Positions 55,577 to 64,000 of a stretch of 64,000 nucleotides of DNA are shown piece by piece (the stretch's first letter is position 1; each line of letters starts with the position of its first letter). Under the pieces are notes generated by a model. It worked only from the letters and a program-made list of their open reading frames with translations. It did not search any database and was not told the origin of the DNA. Source of the stretch: Laburnicola sp. R22_1 (lineage: Eukaryota; Ascomycota; Dothideomycetes; Pleosporales; Didymosphaeriaceae); contig JACONQ010000001.1 in assembly GCA_014281115.1 (NCBI GenBank), forward strand, positions 1,922,001 to 1,986,000, written 5' to 3'. Made by a program: the position numbers and the translations under genes.

Positions 55577-57692
55577 GGTCGCAGACGGTGCTTCGCAGCA
55601 GAGTAAGCTATCGCAACCTGGCAAGCTTCCTCGATTCTTACCCTCTGCAGATGGAGACGCATCCAAGAGCCTCAAGCGTAAAGCGTCTCCCCTCGGTACG
55701 CTCGACACCTTAGATGCGACTCATGCTGCTGCACCCCCCACACCTGTGACCAAGGACGATAGCACACACACAAAGCAGGAGGACGACAGCAAAGTCGAAT
55801 TCCTCCAGGCCGCTGCGGCGAACAAGGACAACAAGGATGCCGAGTGGCAGCTGGACTCGGAGGCGTCGAGCTCAGACTCATCGTCCAGCTCGTCTAGCGA
55901 CCACTCGAGCTCCGAGGAAGACGGCGAGGCCTCTGACGGCGAGTTGCTTAGTCCTGAGGAGGCCATCAAGCGCATGCTCGAAGAGGACCCTGATGATGAT
56001 GACGCAGCCGCCAGCAAGACCACTAAAGTCAAAACACAGAACGAAGTTGACGAGGCCTTTGTCAAGCCCGATATCAAAATGACTCCGGATACAAAGATAA
56101 CCACGCTTGGCCCTGTTGAGTCTATTGTCGAGAATATGGTCGTCATCAAGGCCAAGGTATCTGGAGACTACCATGTACTCGAATCTGGCTCGGCGCTTTG
56201 CCTAGCTGATCGAACAGTCATCGGTCAGGTGTCCGAAACCATCGGCCGTGTTCAAGACCCCAGGTATTCGGTTGGGTTCACTGACGCTGCAGAGATTGCT
56301 GCTCTGGGCATAACAAAAGACACACCGATTTACTACGTTGACGAACATTCGTCGTTTGTTTTCACCGAGCCTCTGCGAAACCAGAAGCATACTGATGCCT
56401 CTGGTCAGTATGATGAAGAAACCAGAGTGGAAGAATTCTCCGACGACGAGCAGGAGGCCGAGCACAAGCGCAAATTGAAGCAGCAGAAGAAGCAGCGAAT
56501 CAAGGATGCCGACGACTTTGAATTCAAACCCCCAACAGGGCCAGCAGCGTACGTCAACCCCAGTTTTCCGCCTCGGTCTGCTAACTTCGATAGATATCGC
56601 CAAAGATCACCCCCAGCCAGCTACACAGGTGGTGGTTTGAAATATAGCGACGATGAAGACGAGGATCTCGGTATGTACAAGCCACTCGCCAGACCGGATC
56701 GCTTCGAAGACATCGTGGGTGCTGGCGCACCGCTCGAAGACCGCAGCCACGTGCGTCGCGGTATGATACGCGGAGGTCGAGGAGGCTGGATGGACCGTGG
56801 GGGGCGAGGATTTCGTGGCAGAGGAGGCGGTGGTCGAGGAGATAGGGGTGGCATGGGTGGCGGCCATCGAGGCGATCGAGGTGATCGAGGTGGGATAGGG
56901 GGCCACCGAGGCGACAGAGGCGGGATGGGTGGCAGCGGTGGGCGAGGCGATCGAGGTGGTCGACCTTTCAGAGGATCGCCGGAGAGACCAATGCGACACC
57001 AAGAGCAGAACCGGTCGAGGAACGGCCCGCCCCAGCAGGACCACCGCAACCACCCCAGAGCACAGTTCTCACCTGCAGGATCCCCGCCGCAACAAGACCT
57101 GAATCGCTCTCAACCCCAGCCTTCTCCCCGCAGCAAGAAGAGGAACAAAAAGCGCAACCGTCGAGATCGCGAGCGCTCAGCTCAGCCGCCGGCTGCTGCG
57201 AATGCTAACGCCTTCGCAAGCAACAATACCCAGAGCAACGGTGGATGGAATGCGACCGCACCGTCAACCAGCTATGCTCCCCCGACGACTACGACTCCCG
57301 CTTACGCGCCTGAAAACTACTACGCCAATCCGGGAATGTTTTCCCAGCAAGCTCAGGCGCCTGCTCCAGCCCCAGTCCCAGCGCAAAACCAGGCCAACCA
57401 GGTAGCATGGGCTCAGTGGTTGCAGATGGCAGCGTACCTCCAGCAAGCGCAAGTACAGCCGCAACAACCACAAGCACCACCGCCTGCTCCCCCACCGCAA
57501 CAACAGCCGCAGCTACAGACACAATACACTGGATATCAGTATCAGCAGTACCAGCAGCAGCAGCAGCAGAACATGACTCCGCCTGCAGATCCCCGCCGGC
57601 AGAACCATAACGCGGCGGCCGGAAGCGCTCAGGCTTCCAACCAGACTTTGCAAGATATTCTTCGAGTCCTTGGAAACCAGCCCGGCGCTTGA
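55161..57692 (+). CDS. NAF1: NAF1, H/ACA snoRNP assembly factor
   Basis: A nuclear protein that binds Cbf5 and helps assemble H/ACA small nucleolar ribonucleoproteins before being replaced by Gar1. A single uninterrupted exon encodes 843 residues. The N-terminus is acidic and disordered with an 11-12 residue Gln run (about residues 128-139, CAG/CAA codons). Ser- and Asp/Glu-rich tracts lie at about 230-290 (SSSDSSSSSSSDHSS). The Gar1/Naf1 core is at about 315-412 (GPVESIVENMVVIKAKVSG, ADRTVIGQVSETIGRVQDP, YYVDEHSSFVFTEPL). An RGG-type Gly/Arg repeat follows at about 533-605, then a basic KKRNKKRNRRDR patch and a Gln/Pro-rich end. It is long for the family; the extra length is low-complexity. 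ATG 55161 (MADFAEPPAKKARL) was preferred over an in-frame ATG at 55059, whose extension is unlike the family. Confidence 0.92.
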
Positions 57693-59162
57693 AGAAGAAA
57701 GCACTACAAGGTATGAGTATGACTTTTGACTTTTAGTATGAGTTTCAGAGAGAATGCGTTTCAGCCATGACAGGAGATGTTTTGTAACACAGCGACGGGG
57801 GGTCACGTTCAGCAGGCAGGCGTTTGCCTGGTCTCTATTTCGGATTCCCGAGCGCTTTGGTGGGCAAATGATGACGCCAACGCGGCGTTCTTTCTGTTTC
57901 AAGGCATGATGCTCGCTAGAGTTATGGCTGGGGTTGGTTGTTTCGGATCTGGGCTGAAGCCGCACTGTAGTGAGTGTGTCGGCAGCCATCCTCCACCACG
58001 TGGCAGGGGCCGAATGCCGGGTGCCTGGGCCACGCCGACGCGCCGTAAGGGTCGGATATGGCAAAGCTAGAATGCGAAACTGCACGGGTACAAAGTTTAT
58101 CTATCAAGCGAGGGTCGATAATGGGTTGTTTCGAGGAGGTGTCGAATGTTGCAGCTCGTACCCACGGCGTCAGGCTCCGTATTTGGCACTGTGCAGTTCA
58201 CCATTCACGGATGGCCAGCTAGGTACGGGGAGCGAACGTGTCAGCTACTGTGGCGGGCACTGGACGATGATATTGTTAGATGTTGGGCGCACTAGGTAGG
58301 CTGAGCCGGGCGGCTGATTCTTGGAGTGTTGCGAACATGTCGGAGGGGGGAGGGCGAGGTGTGGGTGAGAATCGAGATGCGGCTCGGTGGCTCTACGCAT
58401 CGGGCATAGCGACCCGGATGCATCGAAGATGGAGTATGAAGACAGCAATTGAATTGGGACATGTTTGGCAATGGCGTCATGTGTAGGAGTGGTCGGCGAG
58501 CGAGGTGCGCACTGAGCACGGAGCGGTGCGCCACGGTGTGTGGCTTCAAAGGCGGGGGATGTTGCGGCAGCGTGGTCCGGAGCGCCTCCAAAACACTTGA
58601 ACACATGCGGCTAGCATCCGCTCCAAGACGGCGCCGACGGAGACAGAACGTGGGCAGCCATCTATGTCTACCTGATCTATGTATCTAGAGGGTACTCGAA
58701 GCCCGAGCCATGGCCCAGCGCAGCCTTTTTGGTGGGCGGCTGTCGGTGAACAGTCTTTGCCGTGCGCTTCTAGGCTTCGCGAGCCGAGCGTGCGGCGTGC
58801 GTGCCGTGTGGCTGCTCCAGCCGGGGGCGGATGTAGGGGCGTGAGCGAGGCTCGAGCATCCGCTCCGTCTTCTTGGTGGAGCCAACTCCTCCACATCCAT
58901 CATCAACGACACCACCAGCACCTGTGAGCATCTGCATCGCGCCCGCCCGCCCGCCCGCGCCCCGCCTGCATCTGTGTTGCGCGCCATCCCGCCGCTCTGC
59001 CCGTGTGCAGCCCGCGCGCCCAGCCCTCGATGAAGCAGCCGTACTAGAGCGTCTTCTGCGGCAGCAGCCCTCTCTCGACGCCGCCAGTCGCCCGTCGCCC
59101 GCGTCTGCTCCCCCATCTCGCCGGCGCATCGCGAGTTCGCCGCAGCCCGCTCTCGCCCGACC
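57693..59162. other. Intergenic region and likely long leader of adenylate cyclase
   Basis: 1.47 kb holding the NAF1 3' region, then GC-rich sequence with a CCCG tetramer run (about 58944-58960). Many overlapping open frames of 60-250 codons occur on both strands, as expected from GC-rich DNA; none has a recognisable domain. The last part is pyrimidine-rich, consistent with a promoter or 5' leader. Confidence 0.5.
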
Positions 59163-62100
59163 ATGACGAGGAACGAGACCGTGGGCCGCCATGCATCCAC
59201 CGAGAGCTCTGCGAGCTGGCGATCCATCCGCTCCAATGACACGGCGCGGCCCTTTGGCCGCGCCTCTCTTCGCGGCACGCCCGTCACAGTGCAGACGTCC
59301 AAGGAGCCCAGCTTCCTGTACGTGCCCCCTCCCCGCCCGCGCGCTTTTGTCTGCTCGCCCATCAAACGACGCGGCCTGCCCCGTGCGCCGCGACTGAAGG
59401 CGCCGAGCGCGCTCTGCTCGCCGGGCCCCACAGGCCTGTCGACGCGACCATACACACGGCCAGGCAGACTGCGCGCGCTGTTGTTCTTCTACGCGACGGT
59501 GCGGCGCCGTGTGAGGCGAAGACGGGTACCTGCGCCGGCCTCGCTACGCCCGTCTCACCACCAGACGAGCACCGTCCCCCATGTTTGACTATGCTTGACT
59601 CAGCTAACCGCTATGCAGCATAGAAAAGGAGTCTGAGATCTCACCGGGCACCGTTCCACCGGCTCCTCCGCCAAAAGACCCCGGCCACAGACCCCGCAAA
59701 GTCTCCACCTGGGACAGTCCGCAGACCAACGACTACAGGGACTTTCGAGACCACCGTAAACAGCTAGCTGTGCTAGATACCTCTGGGGGCCGCATACCGT
59801 CCATCTCGCGAAATCCACCCACCGCCACCTCGCCAACACCACCGTGGGCATCGGCAGGCACGAATGGTTCGTCCATGGCTGCTAGCGTGTGGGGCAGCTT
59901 CTTCAACGACTCGGATGAGAATGTCTCCCAGCTCTCACCACGGCTAGCGCGCCAGGATAGTCAAGATGATGGGATGGGCTACCCGAGAGATGACAGGCGG
60001 CCGTCCATGGCGAGCGCCACCACCGTGAGTAGCACGGGCTCCAAGTCGAGTGTGAATCGGGCAGGATACCACAAGCGGCTGCAGAATGTTTTCGGCGAGG
60101 ACTTCCCTCAGGATTCGCGTCAGAACTCTGATACAAGCTTGACGACCCCGTATATAACAGAGGCACAGTCACTGCGCGGGGGTCGAAATCGTACCAATTC
60201 ATTGAACAATACTCTCGACAGTAGCTTCAACAGCAGGCCCGGATCGCCAGTAAGTTCACGACCGCGCACGCCGCTGCCCTCGTCGGAGGTGACTCCCTGG
60301 GAGTATCAAGATCACAAGGTGAGTGCAATGCCCAGGTGAAACGAGGCAGGGGCGAGCGCGCAGCGACGTCCACCTCTACTTCCCCCGCGGTTGCATCAAC
60401 GCATTGCAGCTTCTCAGGCATCACGTGCAATCGCAACTGCCCAGGTGCAACCACGTCTCAAAATCCAGCTAACATGGACTCTCAGGACACATCTCAACCA
60501 AGCGAAAATGGCCGTCCGTCCGCCGACCAGCCATCCTTCAAGTCTACCAAAAGCTCCCACCACCACCACCACCACAAGCTGAAATTTCCGGGTCACCGCC
60601 ACAACCGAAGTAAGGACGACAACAAGGCCTCCGAGACTCTGTCGCGGATAGAGATCAGTCAACCGTACCCGTTGCAACCAGTCACGAGCCGAGACGATTC
60701 GACCTACGGCTTGCGTCGAGATCAGCAGCAGCACCAGTACGGCTCGTCGCTTGGATCTGCCTTTGCTGCCTCCAAGACTAGTCTATTTCCACGCCCATCG
60801 AGTCCGACGCCGAGCTCATTCAGTGACATGTCCAGAGATCCTGGAACGGCGCAAAAGTCCCCTAGTACCGCGAAAGGCCCGCGCGGGCTATTGGATCGCC
60901 TCAAAGGTAGGAGAGACAAGACAGATCGGCAAGCGCCGGAATCATTGAAAGATCTTCCATCGTCCCAGGTCTCGCTGCAGCCGTCCATACAATCTGCTAA
61001 AAACACACGAGCAGAGCCAGTGCCTGGACCGTTCAGCTCGAAGATGAAAAAGGGATCAGACGGCTCCAAGGACAAGTCGTCCAAGGAAGGCAAACGAGAG
61101 CACGGCCGCTTCCCACTCAAAGGTCACAAGAAACCCGCCCCCACCCAGGAGCAACAGCCGCCTGGGAAAGATCCAAATGAAGCAAATGCGGACACGAACA
61201 AGAATGACGCCGTGTGGTACCTTGATACCAACCTGGAAGAGATGGAAGGCATCGTGAATACCCAGCACCAACCACTGGCGATGCCTAGTGGCGAGGCACC
61301 TGCTACTACTTTCGGAACGGATGACCGGATAAGAGAATCCAAAGATGATGGAAAGTGGGACATACCGGAATCGTGGGGGGTTGTCACAGAGGACCCGGGT
61401 GGATCTCCGCACGCCGAGCTCGACGAAACCGATGGCTTGCCCAAGGAAGAAGACGGTAACAAGACGTATTGTGTCCGCATTTTCAGGGTGGATTCCACTT
61501 TTGCAACACTGTCGACAAGGTTGAATACGACTGTCTCCGAAATCATCCAGACATTGGGCAAGAAGACCTTGTTGCAGGACGAATTAAACAATTACCATAT
61601 CGTGATGCGGAAGCATGATACGTCCCGACAACTTGATGCGAAAGAACGTCCTTTGTTGATACAGAAACGACTACTCGAACAAGCTGGCTATACGGACTCG
61701 GATCGCCTTGAGGACCTTGGACGTGAAGACAACAGCTACTTGTGCAGATTTACCTTTATCCCGGCCAAGTTAAGCGGGTACTCGAGTCTCGGAAAAGATC
61801 CAGGCTTCACCAAATTACAGAAATTCAGCCATATCGACCTGCAGGGACGGAATCTCATCACCATCCCCATTGCACTTTACCAAAAAGCTACAGAGATAAT
61901 ATCCCTCAACCTTTCACGGAATCTGTCCCTTGCCGTACCAAGGGATTTTATCCAGGCATGTACCAATCTCAGAGAGATCAAGTACACAAGCAACGAGGCA
62001 CGGCGCCTACCGGCAAGCCTAAGTCTCGCAAGTCGTTTGACCATGTTGGACATTTCCAACAACCGATTGACAGATCTTGAAGATGTTCAGCTGCACAGGC

Positions 62101-64000
62101 TCCAAAGCTTGCAGGGGCTGAGGCTCTCCAACAACAAGTTGACCCGATTGCCAGCCTACTTTGGTCAATACCGCGCACTGAGAAGCCTCAATTTGAGCTC
62201 CAATTCGCTCAGCGAGTTCCCTGATTTCTTGTGCGATGTACGCACACTCGTGGATCTCGACATCAGTTTCAACTGCATAAGCAGCTTACCCAAAATCGGC
62301 CAGCTCACTTGTCTAGAACGACTTTGGGCTACAAACAACAAGCTCTCTGGTAGCTTCCCGCCGTCATTGAGCAACCTAGTCAATTTGAGGGAGATCGACG
62401 TAAGATTCAATTCACTCAATAGCATGGATGTAATGTCTCAGTTGCCTCGGCTGGAATACCTCATGATCGGTCACAATTCGATCTCGGCGTTTGAAGGCCA
62501 CTTTCCGAAGATGAGGGTATTGCACATGAACCACAACCCGGTAACACGGTTCGGTATGAGCCAACCCGTGCCCTCTTTGACTGTGCTCAATCTTGCTTCT
62601 GCCAAGCTTGCGGCTTTACCCGAGGAGCTGTTTCCTAGGATCACTGGACTCACGAAATTGATACTGGACAAGAATCATTTCAGCGCGCTTTCGACAAGCA
62701 TCGGAAGGCTTATTAGACTAGAACACTTGAGTGTTGCTCGGAACTCTTTGGACGAGCTCCCAACCGAAATTGGTCGACTGGCTGAACTCAAGTACCTGGA
62801 CGTGCGAGAGAATAACCTGGGACGACTACCTACCGAGATATGGTATGCGCGGCGACTGGAGACCCTAAATGTCTCTTCCAACGTGCTTGGTGGGTTTCCC
62901 AAACCTGGTAACGCCCCTCCACCTGCAGCTCTGACTGGGGAGATCAACAACCTTGACGGTGCAACGCCAATGTCGACGCCGGGTCTGGGGCCGAGCCCAA
63001 GCTACGAGGAGTTAGGAAAGCTGGAAAATTTTCAGAACCGTCGCCCAAGTCAGGCTTCTGCAGGCTATCTTAGCTCTGGTCCTATCCCATCGGCCACCCA
63101 AAGGAAGGGCTCCATGGCTTCTTACAGTTCCGCGAGCACCACCACCACAGCAAAGAAGCCTTCAGTTGTTTCACGGACTCCGACCGAGGGAACGATCACA
63201 CCTGTTTCGCGCAAAGACTCTAGCCTCTCTAACAGAATGGTAACGACCTTCGCGGGATCTCTACGGCACCTCTTCCTAGCTGACAATCGGCTCGAGGCCG
63301 AAGTTTTTGACGAACTGTGTTTGTTGCCTGAATTGAGGATAGTGAACTTATCCTACAACCTCATATATGACATTCCTCCTCGAACGATCAGGAGATGGCA
63401 ACATCTGGCCGAGCTTTACTTGTCTGGCAATGACTTGACTTCCCTGCCAGCCGAGGATCTGGAAGAAGTCAGCCACCTCAAAGTGCTACACATCAACAAC
63501 AATAAGTTTCAGGTCCTCCCGGCAGAGCTGGGAAAGGTAGCAAAACTAGCTATCCTCGATGTCGCCAGCAATGCTTTGAAGTACAACGTTTCAAATTGGC
63601 CCTACGACTGGAACTGGAACTGGAATCACAACTTGAAGTATCTGAGTTTGTCCGGCAACAAAAGATTGGAAATCAAACCTAGCAACGATTATATGCGCCG
63701 CGGCGAAGGAAAAGACCTCACCGGCTTCACCTCCCTTACCAATCTGAGAGTGCTCGGGTTGATGGATGTCACGATGATGGTGCCTTCTGTGCCTGAACAA
63801 TCTGAAGACAGGAGGGTGCGGACCTCGGGTTCGGCCGTGGGTACCATGGCGTACGGTATGGCTGATAGTCTAGGGAGGAGCGAACACATCTCTACGATGG
63901 ACATGGTCGTTCCCCGTTTCCGAAGCCACGACGACGAACAAATCCTAGGTCTCTTTGACGGGCAACCGCTTTCGGGTGGTGGCTCAAAGATTGCGAAATA
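59163..64000 (+). CDS. Adenylate cyclase (Ras-association, LRR, PP2C part), truncated by window end
   Basis: The membrane-associated fungal adenylate cyclase that makes cAMP and upstream-controls protein kinase A. Exons 59163-59317, 59619-60318 and 60486 to beyond 64000; introns are 301 and 167 nt, both with GCTAAC branch words. All three exons join in frame (155+700 nt = 285 codons), giving at least 1457 residues here. The N-terminus MTRNETVGRHASTESSASWR is Ser-rich and disordered with a run of six His near residue 310. The Ras-association domain is at about 610-711 (KTYCVRIFRVDSTFATLSTR ... YLCRFTFIP). Leucine-rich repeats run from about 735 to 1345 (repeated LxxLxLSxNxL, for example LRLSNNKLTRLP). 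A Ser/Thr-rich insert lies at about 1110-1200. The PP2C-like domain begins near 1400 (GTMAYGMADSLGRSEHIS). The catalytic cyclase domain must lie to the right. The 301-nt first intron is unusually long. Confidence 0.93.

Noticed and set aside
58685..59455. 256-codon minus-strand frame over the adenylate cyclase leader and first exon
   Set aside because: GC-rich DNA gives long chance frames; it is antisense to the well-supported first exon and Arg/Ala/Gly-biased.

Overview
This window is from a filamentous ascomycete (Pezizomycotina), most likely a Dothideomycete. Two compartments meet at about 48.05-48.1 kb. To the left lies an AT-rich block built almost entirely of decayed transposable elements. 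To the right lies ordinary gene-dense DNA with short spliced genes. The left block carries the mark of repeat-induced point mutation (RIP): transposase and retrotransposon frames can be followed over hundreds of codons and are broken almost only by TAG and TAA in place of Gln or Trp codons. The assignment to ascomycete fungi rests on RIP, 40-65 nt introns with CTAAC-like branch sites, and the gene set (AA9 LPMO, LRR/RA/PP2C adenylate cyclase).

The left block (1-48 kb) is a nested stack that can be taken apart because target-site duplications survive. The host is a Ty3/gypsy element on the + strand ('A'). Its reverse transcriptase begins near 1587 and its integrase, chromodomain and polypurine tract appear at 40.8-44.7 kb. 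Into A were inserted: a Fot1-like element at 1870-4400, itself split by a 690-bp palindromic MITE; a second gypsy element 'B' at 4721-15006 (208-bp LTRs, TSD ATATA), itself carrying a Fot1-like copy at 5416-7285; a 288-bp solo LTR at 15251-15538 (TSD ACTTT); a 7.5-kb Copia element at 15785-23305 (289-bp LTRs, TSD TAAAT); and a complex insertion between about 23.9 and 40.6 kb. That last insertion contains gypsy 'D' at 25255-32341 (465-bp LTRs, C-terminal chromodomain), a pogo/Fot1-type element 'I' at 33611-37360 split by a much less mutated Tc1-like element 'J' (34981-36514), and a Tc1-like element 'L' with long inverted repeats (37857-39976). A J-related element 'K' (42009-43565) and a MITE with TTAGGT-like repeats (about 43810-44219) interrupt the 3' part of A. 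A second copy of the 5.4-kb Fot1-like element lies at 45976-47846. A pogo/Tan1-like relic enters from the left edge.

The right compartment (48.1-64 kb) holds five genes, with exon structures worked out by hand. They are: a secreted AA9 lytic polysaccharide monooxygenase (+), the gene nearest the transposon block; a DUF3445/HRQ-family protein (-); the ER mannosyltransferase ALG9 (-); the H/ACA snoRNP assembly factor NAF1 (+), divergent from ALG9; and the 5' three quarters or so of adenylate cyclase (+; Ras-association, LRR, start of PP2C), running off the right edge. These are mostly housekeeping genes (N-glycosylation, snoRNP biogenesis, cAMP signalling) plus one cellulose-degrading enzyme beside the heterochromatin-like block. 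They do not form an operon or a gene cluster. No tRNA, rRNA or CRISPR array was recognised.
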